Positions 43,357-52,598 are shown, numbered from the stretch's first letter. The stretch: DNA of 64,000 bases from Staphylococcus kloosii (GCF_003019255.1 NZ_CP027846.1:124001-188000); one strand, 5' to 3'. Made by a program: numbers and translations. Notes: generated by a model not told the origin, from the sequence alone.

Positions 43357-44463
43357 TTAAATAATCTTTTTAACAAAATTAATAATTTCTTGAGTAAATA
43401 TATTAGGAACTTCGGATGCAGCAAAGTGGCCACCTTGTTTTACTTTATTGTAATATACTAAATTATAATTTTTTTCAACGTAAGCATAAGGTGGTAACAT
43501 AATATCTTCACTAAATAGTGAAAGCCCGGTCGTTGCCTCTATGTGACCTAATTGAGGCAGTCTATTCGCATTTTCTAAATAAACATTTATTGATGTAGCA
43601 ATAGTTTGCGTATGCCAATATACAAAAACATTATGAATAATATCTTCCATACTCACTAAGTTGTCGCCACTCCACGAAAAATATTTCTCACCAATCCATG
43701 CAATTAATCCAGCTGGAGAATCATTAAGTCCATATGCTAAAGTTTGAGGCTTAGTTGACTGTATGCTCATATATCCAGTTTCTTTGGAGAAAAAGTCACT
43801 TGCCCTTTGTTGATAATCAAGTTCCTCATTGGTTAAATTATCTTGTTTCTGTATTAACTCCTTGATGATACCGACATCAGTCAAGTGCAGACCTTTAATA
43901 GCTGAAGGGAACTTTTCGGCCATATACCTTGCTACACCTGAACCAACATCTCCACCGGAAACTATAAATTCGTCGTAATTTAATGTGTCACACATTAATG
44001 CATACATGACGTCAGCTATTTCATTATTATTTAACCCTTGTTCTAAACCAGAAAATCCGAATCCTGGTAAAGACGGTACAATAACATCAAATGATATTTT
44101 GTTGCCATGATATTCAAATCCTTCTTTTAATTTGTTTATAACTTTTGTATACCTCAATATACTATCTGGCCAACCATGTAATAATATCAACGGTAGTCTT
44201 ATAGCCGTTTGGCCTTGTTCATAGATGAAATGTATTTTTTGATGATTTATATCTGTCACAAAATTATTAAATTGATTTAAGTGCTTTTCTAAACCATTCC
44301 AATCATAATCATTTAGCCAATAGTCAACTATACTTTTCACTTTTTCAATATCTATACCGACATCATTGTTATTACTTAATTTTTTAGGCCACCGTATATT
44401 GCTTAACTTAGCTGATAGATCCTTCTTTTCATTTTCACTAATTTTAATCGTAAATTTTTCCAT
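43357..44463 (-). CDS. epoxide hydrolase (EHN plus alpha/beta-hydrolase)
   Basis: A 368-aa protein. Residues 1-90 form the epoxide hydrolase N-terminal domain (FTIKISENEKKDLSAKLSNIRWP); residues 90-368 are an alpha/beta-hydrolase with the oxyanion motif HGWPDS (96-101), the nucleophile D172 in SGGDVGSGVA and the catalytic histidine in KQGGHFAASEVP. It hydrolyses epoxides to diols; the substrate is unknown. ATG 44463 follows AGGTGATGAC. Confidence 0.9.
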   Translation of the reverse strand: MEKFTIKISENEKKDLSAKLSNIRWPKKLSNNNDVGIDIEKVKSIVDYWLNDYDWNGLEKHLNQFNNFVTDINHQKIHFIYEQGQTAIRLPLILLHGWPDSILRYTKVINKLKEGFEYHGNKISFDVIVPSLPGFGFSGLEQGLNNNEIADVMYALMCDTLNYDEFIVSGGDVGSGVARYMAEKFPSAIKGLHLTDVGIIKELIQKQDNLTNEELDYQQRASDFFSKETGYMSIQSTKPQTLAYGLNDSPAGLIAWIGEKYFSWSGDNLVSMEDIIHNVFVYWHTQTIATSINVYLENANRLPQLGHIEATTGLSLFSEDIMLPPYAYVEKNYNLVYYNKVKQGGHFAASEVPNIFTQEIINFVKKII

Positions 44464-44545
44464 GTCATCACCTACTTTTATAATCTCTTGCGCAAACAAA
44501 TACTATTTCTATGTTATTCCCTTACTTACATGTTTAGAACATAAA

Positions 44546-44582
44546 AAAGCTTAAACGTCTGTACACTAACGTTTAAGCTTTT
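44546..44582 (-). terminator. terminator of the flavin monooxygenase operon
   Basis: AAAGCTTAAACGT and ACGTTTAAGCTTT, perfect 13-bp stem, T6 on the minus strand. Confidence 0.9.
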
Positions 44583-44617
44583 CTTATTACAGCATAAAAT
44601 TTTCTATGTCCTACTGA

Positions 44618-45184
44618 TTAAAAATCGTATTGGTCGTCTTCCTCTTGGAGTATTTGGTTATATACCCTTGCCATACGTAGCGTATCTTGAGCTAACGTCG
44701 TAATTCTAAAATGTACGTCGTCGTTAACGATTTGTTTATTTGAAAAATCACTTTCTTCGATAAAAACATACGTTTGCATCACGTGTGCCTTCATATAACC
44801 TAAAATTGGTTTTAATTGTAATTCAGGAATTAAATAATGCTTTGAAGAACCTGCAGTAACAATTAATCCAGCTATTTTGTTTCTGAATGCATTAACAGGT
44901 AACAAATCAAAAACATTTTTAAGCGCGCCTGGAATGGCAGCCTGAAAGACAGGGAATCCAATAAAAATAATATCCGCTTCCATTAATGTAGTTGTTAGAT
45001 AAAGTGTATCTCCTTCAGTATCTAAATAATTGCGCCCATCAGGTTGTTGAATATCAAGATCTCTTAAATCTAATAACGTAATTTCATGATTTTCTTCTTG
45101 CTCTGTTAGTGCTTCTTGCAATCTATCTATTGCAACTCGCGTTTTCGTACCAATTGGCGAGCCAGATAATAATGCTATTTTCAT
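44618..45184 (-). CDS. NADPH-dependent FMN reductase
   Basis: A 188-aa flavodoxin-fold reductase: ALLSGSPIGTKTRVAIDRLQEAL binds FMN phosphate, IIFIGFPVFQAAIPGALKNVFDLLP and GLIVTAGSSKHYL complete the site. It probably supplies reduced FMN to the luciferase-like monooxygenase encoded 12 nt upstream, as SsuE does for SsuD. Confidence 0.88.
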   Translation of the reverse strand: MKIALLSGSPIGTKTRVAIDRLQEALTEQEENHEITLLDLRDLDIQQPDGRNYLDTEGDTLYLTTTLMEADIIFIGFPVFQAAIPGALKNVFDLLPVNAFRNKIAGLIVTAGSSKHYLIPELQLKPILGYMKAHVMQTYVFIEESDFSNKQIVNDDVHFRITTLAQDTLRMARVYNQILQEEDDQYDF

Positions 45185-45196
45185 TATATTACACCC

Positions 45197-46258
45197 CTAT
45201 TTAGATAAATGTTTGTTAACCGCTGGTATAATTTCATTACCAATTAATTCGATATTTTTCATGATTTTGTCGAAAGGTACGCCCCCAAAATCTATTTGCG
45301 CCATAAATCTTTGGTGTCCGTATAATTCATGTTGATATAGTAATTTCTCAATAATTTGTTGAGGACTGCCAACCATGAGTGCTTCTTTTTCGTTAGTCGC
45401 TGCTGCAAATTGTTGCTTTGGATAACCAACACCACGAATAAATGACATCCCCGTATTAAGATGAGGATAATATTCTCTCATTGCTTGTTGTGATGTTTCA
45501 GCCGTATAAAACAAACTTGCCGTTGCTACTGGTAGGCACTCAGGAGATGTATCGAAACCAGCTTCCTCTGCAGTCATACGATATTGATCTACAGAATCTT
45601 TAAAATTCATCGCAGGACCGCCTAATGTGGTAATCATCATTGGTACGCCTTGACGACCTGCTTTAATTGCACTCGCAGGTGGGCCACCAACCGCTCTCCA
45701 AATTGGAAGATTATCATCAACAGGTCTTGGAAAAATCTTCATGTTTCTTAATTCCGGTCTATATTTACCAGACCAAGTAATGCGATCATTTTTATTTAAT
45801 TCTAATAGTAAATTTAATTTTTCTTCGTATAATTCATCGTAATCTCTTAAATCAATGCCAAATAAATCAAAAATCCCAGTGCGTGATGCTCTACCTGCAA
45901 CTATTTCCGCACGTCCATTTGAAATTAGATCAATCGTTGCAAAATCTTCAAACACTCTTACTGGGTCGGCAGCACTGATAATTGACGACGAACTTGAAAC
46001 TTTAATTTTATTCGTAGCTTGTGCAATAGCACCTAAAACAACAGTATGAGCTTGCGTCGTAAAATGTTCTTGGTGACTTTCACCTACCGCAAAAACATCG
46101 ATGCCAGCTTGTTCAGCAAGTTGACTTGCCTCTATAAGTTCATGGATACGCTGTTCATAACTTACCTTTTCACCATTATGTGGATTAAGTAAATGGTCGC
46201 CTAAAGAATATAATCCAAATTCAAGCTTGTTATTTTCATTCATTTTTAAATTGCCCAT
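45197..46258 (-). CDS. luciferase-like (LLM class) flavin-dependent monooxygenase
   Basis: A 353-aa TIM-barrel of the bacterial luciferase family (EFGLYSLGDHL, ASQLAEQAGIDVFAVGESHQEHF, DFATIDLISNGRAEIVAGRASR, WRAVGGPPASAIKAGRQGVPMM). The partner FMN reductase lies directly downstream, so this is a two-component oxygenase. The substrate may be an alkane sulfonate, a thiol or an aldehyde. ATG 46258 follows AGGAG with an 8-nt spacer. The palindrome at 46378-46398 is a likely control site. Confidence 0.88.
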   Translation of the reverse strand: MGNLKMNENNKLEFGLYSLGDHLLNPHNGEKVSYEQRIHELIEASQLAEQAGIDVFAVGESHQEHFTTQAHTVVLGAIAQATNKIKVSSSSSIISAADPVRVFEDFATIDLISNGRAEIVAGRASRTGIFDLFGIDLRDYDELYEEKLNLLLELNKNDRITWSGKYRPELRNMKIFPRPVDDNLPIWRAVGGPPASAIKAGRQGVPMMITTLGGPAMNFKDSVDQYRMTAEEAGFDTSPECLPVATASLFYTAETSQQAMREYYPHLNTGMSFIRGVGYPKQQFAAATNEKEALMVGSPQQIIEKLLYQHELYGHQRFMAQIDFGGVPFDKIMKNIELIGNEIIPAVNKHLSK

Positions 46259-46618
46259 ATTAAACACTCCTACAGTTCATTTATTTGTCTATTTCTTTAT
46301 TTACGCTGTTAAATGCTTTTTACTAATGAAAGTTAAATTGGCAAAACTTTACTGCTAATTCTATGGTTGGTAGTAGCGTTTAATGATTAACATTAAACTC
46401 ATTTACTTTTGATTATTTTATTTCTTTAATTTGCCTTAATCTTAACACATGAATTAATAAAACTGTCAGTAGTTGTAATTTCAAGTTATTGTATGGTCCA
46501 TATCGCTAATTAAAAAATTTTGATAATTTTTCATAAACATTATTTAAAAAAAGCAAAACAATTAAATACCGCATAAATTAAAAGTATAAGTAACTTTATT
46601 TATGATACGCAAATTGAA
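46259..46618. other. upstream region of the monooxygenase operon
   Basis: No gene. GTTTAATG-ATTAA-CATTAAAC at 46378-46398 is a perfect inverted repeat with 8-bp arms, 120 bp before the start codon and probably an operator. Confidence 0.5.
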
Positions 46619-46777
46619 AGCTGGGCAAAAACCTTATTTTTATAAAAATATTTTGTAGTCCCACACCGGCAAGGATGACTAGAGCCGAAAGAAACTTGAG
46701 GCGAACGCATTTTCAATTTAGTCATCTACTGCCAATAAAAATAGAGTCTGAAGACAATGTTATCTCCAGACTCTTCT
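46619..46777 (+). repeat. dispersed intergenic repeat, copy A
   Basis: Shares with copy B (59343-59496) the blocks ATTTTGTAGTC, CGGCAAGGATGA/CGACAATGATAA, GTGCATTTT/CGCATTTTC, TCATCTACTGC and GTCTGAAGACAAT...TCCAGACTCTT. GATGACTA and TAGTCATC (46674-46732) form an inner hairpin, and AGAGTCTG/CAGACTCT (46743-46774) a terminator-like end hairpin. Not coding. Confidence 0.75.
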
Positions 46778-46855
46778 TATTACCTTATAAGAATTTGTTT
46801 AAATTTATAATACTGCGAGATTATCACTCGCTAATACGTGGTTATACATGCTTTA

Positions 46856-47557
46856 TTATGCAGTTACCCACTGTGAAGCGCCTTCTGTATCATATAATTT
46901 CTGAGCCGCTTGGTCTTGAACTGATTCAGGTGCTTCTGTAGGAGATTTACCTTTATATTCTGAAGGTGCTACAGAATCCCATGTAGTTTGTAAGAATTGA
47001 TATTTCCCAGCTGCGCCAGTTGATGGGTTAACAGCTTTTGTATCTCCGCCTGATTCACGTTGCGCAATTTGTTTTAAATGACCATTTACATTGCTTGATG
47101 AACTACTTTCACTTGCGTTTGAGTTCGTTGACTCATCAGATGAAGTTGATTGCTTCGCTTGTTGTGGTTGCTCTTGTTGTGATTGAGATTGTTGTTGAGT
47201 TTGCGCTTGTTGTGATTGTTCTTTTTGCGGTTGTGCTTGTTGCTGTTGACCACTGTTTGAATTCTGTTGCGCTTGATTTGAGCTATCTTGTGAACCATTG
47301 TTATAGCCATTATAGCTCCAAGTAAAGTTTGTACCATCTGATTTAAAGTTATAGTTAGTACCATCTTGAGTAAAGTTATAGTTATATGAACCTTTTTGGA
47401 TTGGAGATTCATTTAATTGATTTGAATTAGATTGTGCTTGTTGTGCTAATTTTGCTTGATCAACATTATTTTCTGCAGCGTTTGCTGAATGACCCGCTAC
47501 TAATCCTGTAGCGCCAATACCTAAAGCTAATGTTGAAGTAATAATTGTTTTTTTCAT
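46856..47557 (-). CDS. sceD: SceD-like lytic transglycosylase
   Basis: A 233-aa secreted protein: signal peptide cleaved after ANA (residue 27), an N-terminal segment (QLNESPIQKGSYNYNFTQDGT), a long linker of Q/S/N about 90-155, and the transglycosylase-like domain with catalytic E168 in AQRESGG, GAAGKYQFLQTTWDSVAP and QKLYDTEGASQWVTA. It matches S. aureus SceD in length (231) and plan. It cleaves peptidoglycan at cell division; sceD is under WalKR/SigB-linked control in S. aureus, and I could not confirm a WalR box here. Confidence 0.92.
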   Translation of the reverse strand: MKKTIITSTLALGIGATGLVAGHSANAAENNVDQAKLAQQAQSNSNQLNESPIQKGSYNYNFTQDGTNYNFKSDGTNFTWSYNGYNNGSQDSSNQAQQNSNSGQQQQAQPQKEQSQQAQTQQQSQSQQEQPQQAKQSTSSDESTNSNASESSSSSNVNGHLKQIAQRESGGDTKAVNPSTGAAGKYQFLQTTWDSVAPSEYKGKSPTEAPESVQDQAAQKLYDTEGASQWVTA

Positions 47558-47990
47558 TATTTAAATCCTCCTGTATAGGTGGTTATTACTCGTTATTTGC
47601 TATTAGTTACTTACTACATAACCCAATGTAACATGCAAAAAAGCTGTGTGAGTTACAGTGAAGTAAAAATGATATTTCATTCTTTTACAATTATCGTCCT
47701 TTTTTTATATCATGTAATATTTAAAATTTTGGCACAGAAGTTTTGATCGATGAATAACTAGCCACTGATTGTAATATTCTCGTAATCTGCACACATTCTA
47801 AAACAAAATTTATAATTTTAATGGCCACTATAAAATAAGGATAGAAATACATTTTCTGTTGTTATTATTACGCCTAAAAGCTATTCACTCACTATAAGGA
47901 CTAGTTAACTAACTTATGATATAACATCATATAAGCCTAATATTTATAAAAAGTTTTAATTGTAGAACTATTTATAGAGCAACAGTCTTT
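47558..47990. other. intergenic, sceD and reductase promoters
   Basis: No gene. The sceD upstream side shows scattered TGTAA elements that do not form a clear WalR box. Confidence 0.4.
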
Positions 47991-47991
47991 T

Positions 47992-48020
47992 TTGACAAAA
48001 TATAGATGGAGCTATATATT
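47992..48020 (+). promoter_or_regulatory. consensus promoter with operator between -35 and -10
   Basis: TTGACA (47992-47997), 17 nt, TATATT (48015-48020). Between them ATATAG-ATGGAG-CTATAT (48000-48017) is an inverted repeat, so a bound repressor would exclude polymerase. Confidence 0.75.
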
Positions 48021-48064
48021 TTAGCTGTAACATTCAACTATTTTTAAGATAGGGGATTATAAAA

Positions 48065-48928
48065 ATGAATATTTTATTAACTGGCGCCACAGGAAATCTA
48101 GGTAGCTTCATAACTAATCAATCACTTGATGAAAATATTGCGAACTTTAATATTGGTGTTCGTAATATAAACAAAGTACCAGAAAAATGGAGAGAATCGC
48201 TTAATATTAAACAATTGGATTATTTTGACAAAGAGAGTATGGTTCAAGCATTTACAGGTATAGATTTAGTTGTTTTTATTCCTAGTATTATTCACCCCTC
48301 GTTCAAACGTTTACCAGAAGTAGAAAATTTAGTATACGCTGCAGAAGTCGCCAATGTATCACATATAATGTTTATTGGATATTATGCAGATCAACACAAC
48401 AATCCTTTCCACATGAGTCCTTACTTTGGTTATGCAGAGAGATTACTTGCATCTAGTAACATAAATTATACTTACGTTAGAATGGCAATGTACATGGACC
48501 CTCTTGTCCCTTACTTATCTGAACTTAAAAAAATGGGTAAATTAATTTATCCCGTTGGTGAAGGTAGCATTAATTACATTTCTAGAAATGACATAGCCAA
48601 AGGCGTCGTAGCACTTCTTAAGAATCCTCATCTTTTAGGAAAACGTTACTTATTATCTGGTTATTCATACACAATGACAGAATTAGCAAAAATTTTAACC
48701 GATGTTGCAGGTGAACAAATCGTGTATGATCCGGTTTCATTAGAAGAATTCGCGGAAATGTACGATGAGCCAAAAGGATTTGGTGCATTATTAGCATCTA
48801 TGTATAAAGCTGGAGAAATGGGTCTACTAGATCAAAATTCAAATGATTTAGAAGAACTTACAGGCGAAAAACCGACAACATTTGAAAACTATCTAACAGC
48901 AAACTACTTACATTTTGAAGATAAGTAA
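48065..48928 (+). CDS. NmrA/QOR2-like NAD(P)-binding protein
   Basis: A 287-aa atypical SDR: LLTGATGNLGSFI at the start, IDLVVFIPSIIHP, AAEVANVSHIMFIGYYADQ and ISRNDIAKGVVALLKNP. The family covers redox sensors (NmrA) and quinone reductases (QOR2). The catalytic tyrosine-lysine pair is not evident. Strong promoter and operator just upstream suggest an inducible detoxification role. Confidence 0.85.
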   Translation: MNILLTGATGNLGSFITNQSLDENIANFNIGVRNINKVPEKWRESLNIKQLDYFDKESMVQAFTGIDLVVFIPSIIHPSFKRLPEVENLVYAAEVANVSHIMFIGYYADQHNNPFHMSPYFGYAERLLASSNINYTYVRMAMYMDPLVPYLSELKKMGKLIYPVGEGSINYISRNDIAKGVVALLKNPHLLGKRYLLSGYSYTMTELAKILTDVAGEQIVYDPVSLEEFAEMYDEPKGFGALLASMYKAGEMGLLDQNSNDLEELTGEKPTTFENYLTANYLHFEDK

Positions 48929-49033
48929 TAGCTTTTAGTGTTATTAAGATTGGCATTAAAATATTTTCAGTTGAAAGCTTGTTTGATTATAAGTTCTTCA
49001 AAACTTTTCTATTTTAATAACACATATTTATAA

Positions 49034-49075
49034 AAAACCTGCTAAATCCAATTAATTTTGGATTTAGCAGGTTTT
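49034..49075. terminator. bidirectional terminator between the reductase gene and cycA
   Basis: AAAACCTGCTAAATCCA and TGGATTTAGCAGGTTTT, a perfect 17-bp stem. Confidence 0.93.
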
Positions 49076-49083
49076 AAATATTA

Positions 49084-50439
49084 TTAATTTTTATTTTTCT
49101 TCTGATTAAAGTAATAACCGACTAATAATAAAATAATCCACAACGGTGAATAAAATAATGCGATACGCGTGTCATCGGCAAATAACAGCATGACCAAAAC
49201 AAAAACGAAAAATGCTAATGCAGCATATGAGCCAATGATACCGAATGGGTTTTTGAATATTGATTTTTTGTGTAATTCGGCATTTTCTTTTCTATATTTA
49301 ATATAACAAATTAAAATAATTGACCAGATAAAAATAAAGAAGATCGTTGCTAGTGTCGTTACTAAGGTAAATACTTCATCTGGAATAAAGTAATTTAGTA
49401 TTGCTGAGAAAAAGAGCACGACGCCTGAAAAAATTAATGCTGGATATGGTACACCACGTTTATTGATTCTCCCAAGTATTTTAGGTGCATGGCCCGTACT
49501 ACCTAACCCGTAAACCATTCTACTATTACTAAATAGTCCACTATTCGCAGCACTTGCAGCTGATGTTAACACTACAAAGTTTACAATGCCTGCCGCTGCA
49601 GGAATACCTGCTAAGACGAATAAATTAACGAATGGACTTTCTGTTGCAGAAACTTTGTTCCATGGTGTAATGCTCATAATAATTAATAAACTAAGGACGT
49701 AAAATATTAAAATACGATACCCTAATGAGTTTACCGCTTTAGGTAAGTTCTTTTCAGGATCTTTAGTCTCACGTGATGTCACACCAACGAGTTCAATACC
49801 GACAAAACTAAAGACGGCCATTTGAAATGCGAGTAAAAAGCCCATTGCCCCGTTCGGGAAAGGTCCACCGTGTGTATATAAGTTATGGAAACCTGATTGA
49901 ATACCTGTGCTGGATTTAAAGCCAGTTAAGATTAACCATAAACCAATCACTATCAATAGAACAATCGCAATAATTTTAATTAGGGCAAACCAAAACTCAA
50001 CTTCTCCAAAAAGTCGTACTGTCATTAAATTTAAGATTAATAAAATCAATACCGTCCCGACCGCTGAGATATAGAGCGGTATGTCTGGGAACCAATATTG
50101 AATATATTTAGCAGCCGCTGTTATATCTGCAATTCCCGTGGCTACCCAACAGAACCAATAGGTCCAGCCTGTCAAAAATCCAAATAAATGACCTAAATAA
50201 TGTTCTGCAATATCAGTAAACGAATTATACTCACTATTCGATAATAGTAATTCTCCCAACGCTCTCATCATGATAAATAAGAAAAATCCAATAATGATAT
50301 ATACTAATAAAATGGATGGACCGGCTAAAGAAATACTTTTACCTGCACCCAAGAATAATCCTGTGCCAATCGCTCCCCCAATGGCAATCAACTGAATATG
50401 TCGATTGGTCATTTTACGTTGCAATTCATGATCTTTCAT
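49084..50439 (-). CDS. cycA: D-serine/D-alanine/glycine permease CycA-like
   Basis: A 451-aa APC-family permease with twelve helices. It follows E. coli CycA along its length: TNRHIQLIAIGGAIGTGLF in helix 1, GWTYWFCWVATGIAD, FAFQ-like AFQMAVFSFVGIELVG, and VVLTSAASAANSGLFSNSRM. It imports D-alanine, D-serine and glycine with protons; the related S. aureus protein affects D-cycloserine susceptibility. A serine or other neutral amino acid permease is the alternative. Confidence 0.85.
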   Translation of the reverse strand: MKDHELQRKMTNRHIQLIAIGGAIGTGLFLGAGKSISLAGPSILLVYIIIGFFLFIMMRALGELLLSNSEYNSFTDIAEHYLGHLFGFLTGWTYWFCWVATGIADITAAAKYIQYWFPDIPLYISAVGTVLILLILNLMTVRLFGEVEFWFALIKIIAIVLLIVIGLWLILTGFKSSTGIQSGFHNLYTHGGPFPNGAMGFLLAFQMAVFSFVGIELVGVTSRETKDPEKNLPKAVNSLGYRILIFYVLSLLIIMSITPWNKVSATESPFVNLFVLAGIPAAAGIVNFVVLTSAASAANSGLFSNSRMVYGLGSTGHAPKILGRINKRGVPYPALIFSGVVLFFSAILNYFIPDEVFTLVTTLATIFFIFIWSIILICYIKYRKENAELHKKSIFKNPFGIIGSYAALAFFVFVLVMLLFADDTRIALFYSPLWIILLLVGYYFNQKKNKN

Positions 50440-50842
50440 TTCTGTTCACTCTCTCCTAAATAATAAAACTGTAGTATTTATGTATTGTCTTTAGTTCATA
50501 CGCTTATTCTCACTCTACAAAATGGCTTTAATTCCGTTATTTTAGTATTGTTTAGCAATAATTTTGGCAATAAAAAAACTTCATCCATATATTAGAGAAG
50601 TTAATGTTAAACACATTATCAAACTTTAAACAAAACTATTCGTATGGAAATAGTTGGAATTATAGATATATCAGTGTCATTGATATAAGCAATTGCTAAC
50701 CTAATATTAAATTCAATACATTGTAGAGTAACTATTATGCTTAATAGTAATACTTATAAAACATCCTAAAAAAACAATATGTATATCATATTACTATTTC
50801 AAATTATTCTCAACAATAATATTCTGAATTTTCCTTAAATAC
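50440..50842. other. intergenic between cycA and the merR-type gene
   Basis: AT-rich, no frame with a ribosome binding site. A clear inverted repeat follows at 50843-50880. Confidence 0.4.
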
Positions 50843-50880
50843 TGTAGATAATAGTTATGGTTTTGGAATTATTATCTACA
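50843..50880. promoter_or_regulatory. 11-bp inverted repeat upstream of the MerR-type gene
   Basis: TGTAGATAATA and TATTATCTACA are exact reverse complements across 16 nt, about 110-150 bp before the start codon. No T-tract follows, so an operator is more likely than a terminator. Confidence 0.5.
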
Positions 50881-50990
50881 AAAATATATTGTTACACTCA
50901 AGCCACAATAGTTTCTTTAACTTAGCTCATGAAAAGGCGGTGACCTTAAACTATGCTTTAATGATAAATTGTTTTTAGGAGGTTGTTGAA

Positions 50991-51404
50991 ATGCAAATAG
51001 ATGAGGTTTCCAAAAGATTAAATATACCAAAATCACAAATTCGATATTATGAAAAATCAGGGTTACTATCCATAACTAGAGATCCCAATGGATATCGTTT
51101 CTTTGATGATGATACATTATTTGAATTGCAGATGATTCTAGATTTAAAAGAGTTGGATTTAGAATTAAGCGAAATAAAATATATAATATCGTTATTTCAC
51201 AAGCCAGTTACAAAGCAATGTAATGAAAATTCTACTGAATTTATCGCTAAAATAATTCAAAGAACTGAACAAAGACTCAAAAAACAACAACTGATACTTT
51301 CAAAAATGAAAGAACTACATGAGCTTAGCAGAAATGAGCAATATGAAGTAAATAAAGCTGCAATATTTTCAAAATTAGATAGGAGACATGATAAACATGA
51401 TTAG
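50991..51404 (+). CDS. MerR-family transcriptional regulator
   Basis: A 137-aa regulator: N-terminal winged HTH (MQIDEVSKRLNIPKSQIRYYEKSGLLSITRDPNGYRFFDDD), then a coiled-coil dimerisation helix (AKIIQRTEQRLKKQQLILSKMKELHEL). One cysteine (TKQCNEN) is too little for a metal site; the type resembles regulators of oxidoreductase genes (AdhR/YraB). The next gene overlaps by 8 nt and is its likely partner. Confidence 0.9.
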   Translation: MQIDEVSKRLNIPKSQIRYYEKSGLLSITRDPNGYRFFDDDTLFELQMILDLKELDLELSEIKYIISLFHKPVTKQCNENSTEFIAKIIQRTEQRLKKQQLILSKMKELHELSRNEQYEVNKAAIFSKLDRRHDKHD

Positions 51405-51954
51405 TATTATTTATGGGGGCAATCATGAAGGTATTTGCTTTGATATTTATCAATCAATTTTAAGTCAATTAGATAACAACAATATCCGCAATATTAATTT
51501 ACAATATGAAAATATATCATTAACCTTACCTCATGGTTACCACTCTCAAATAACGGAACAGCAAATGGAACTTATCGAAAGTATTCATTCTTCTGACACA
51601 CTAATATTTATATATCCATTATATTGGTTCAATATGACACCTATTATGAAAAGCTTTATAGACCAAGTATTTTGGCCAGAGTATGCTTTTAGTTTTAAAG
51701 AAAAACAATATTTTAAAAAAGGGTTATGGAAAAATAAAAAAGCAATTATTGTTTACACCCAGGGTGGACCCGAAATATTCCATAAATTAAATAAAAGACT
51801 AGGTTATCAAGTACTTAAATATCCGTTACATCTATCAGGTATTTATAATATCAAAACATATCATTTAGATAATTTAAATAGAAGTAAGCAACAAAGATAC
51901 AAAATCACTAAACGCATTAATAGCATAGCACATCAAATAGCAAAACAAGTTTAA
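51397..51954 (+). CDS. flavodoxin-fold NAD(P)H oxidoreductase (KefF/NQO1-like)
   Basis: A 185-aa protein: MISIIYGGNHEGICFDIYQSIL binds flavin, DTLIFIYPLYWFNMTPIMKSFIDQVFWPEYAF is the diagnostic segment, IVYTQGGPEIFH ends the site. It probably reduces quinones with FAD or FMN. The start is ATG 51397; another ATG at 51388 is only two bases from AGGAG. It is expressed with the MerR-type regulator. Confidence 0.87.
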   Translation: MISIIYGGNHEGICFDIYQSILSQLDNNNIRNINLQYENISLTLPHGYHSQITEQQMELIESIHSSDTLIFIYPLYWFNMTPIMKSFIDQVFWPEYAFSFKEKQYFKKGLWKNKKAIIVYTQGGPEIFHKLNKRLGYQVLKYPLHLSGIYNIKTYHLDNLNRSKQQRYKITKRINSIAHQIAKQV

Positions 51955-51957
51955 AAA

Positions 51958-51990
51958 CCCCCTGCCACAAATGAATTGGAGGGGGCTTTA
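51958..51990. terminator. terminator between convergent genes
   Basis: CCCCCT and AGGGGG with an 16-nt loop, A-tract before and CTTTATT after. Confidence 0.7.
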
Positions 51991-51994
51991 TTGG

Positions 51995-52492
51995 TTATTT
52001 TGAGAATTTTGCTAGGCAGTCTAACCAGTCTTGATGACCATTAATCATTGGATGGCTTTCGTCTTGTGCCATTGCTTTCGCAGGTGCACCAATTTGAGAT
52101 TCTTGTGTTAATATTCTTAATCTGTCTTGTGGTAGTTTTTCGATAAGCCAAGCGTGATAGACGTCTAAAAACTCATCTCCTGTCGCATTGTTCCAACCAT
52201 GCCAAGCAATACGAGCTATATTTTCCTCGATCACAAGTTCTTCCATTTCCGCTTCTATATCAAATCCAAAAGTCTTAAATTTGAATCGTGTATCTTGTTG
52301 TAATTTAGTTGATGACTGATTATACATATTTATATCGCTACTGTTTGCATAATATTGTTCCCATTTTGAAGTATCAATCAGATTTTCTATAACATTTTCA
52401 AACGCTAAATCTTTTACTATTATTTCATTGGAAGCAAAATTATCAGTTATGCCTGGTAGCCATTTTTGTGGCCAGTTAATTTCATTTAACAT
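51995..52492 (-). CDS. SRPBCC-family protein
   Basis: A 165-aa helix-grip protein (IIVKDLAFENVIENLIDTSKWEQYY; TRFKFKTFGFDIEAEMEEL; WHGWNNATGDEFLDVYHAWLIEKL). Such polyketide-cyclase-like proteins bind hydrophobic ligands. It is the first gene downstream of the HxlR regulator, and an inverted repeat at 52569-52590 sits between them. Confidence 0.8.
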   Translation of the reverse strand: MLNEINWPQKWLPGITDNFASNEIIVKDLAFENVIENLIDTSKWEQYYANSSDINMYNQSSTKLQQDTRFKFKTFGFDIEAEMEELVIEENIARIAWHGWNNATGDEFLDVYHAWLIEKLPQDRLRILTQESQIGAPAKAMAQDESHPMINGHQDWLDCLAKFSK

Positions 52493-52568
52493 TTTATCTC
52501 TCCTCTTATTAAAGTCGAAGTAAGCATACCACCGTCTTACTCGCTTGAGAAGATTGCACTTTTTTGTA

Positions 52569-52590
52569 AGTTACTATCAAAAAAGTAACT
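52569..52590. promoter_or_regulatory. possible HxlR operator
   Basis: AGTTACT and AGTAACT are perfect inverted arms across eight nt. It resembles YodB-type sites (TACT-ATAGTA) and precedes the SRPBCC gene. Confidence 0.5.
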
Positions 52591-52598
52591 ATACAGTA

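Noticed and set aside
46619..46777. Copy A of the dispersed repeat as an insertion sequence remnant
   Set aside because: No transposase fragment, no terminal inverted repeats and no target duplication are visible.
47038..47412. Two long open frames on both strands inside sceD
   Set aside because: Both are produced by the Q/S-rich repeat linker of SceD read in other frames.
47580..47700. WalR box upstream of sceD
   Set aside because: TGTAA-like elements occur but none has the required direct-repeat spacing.
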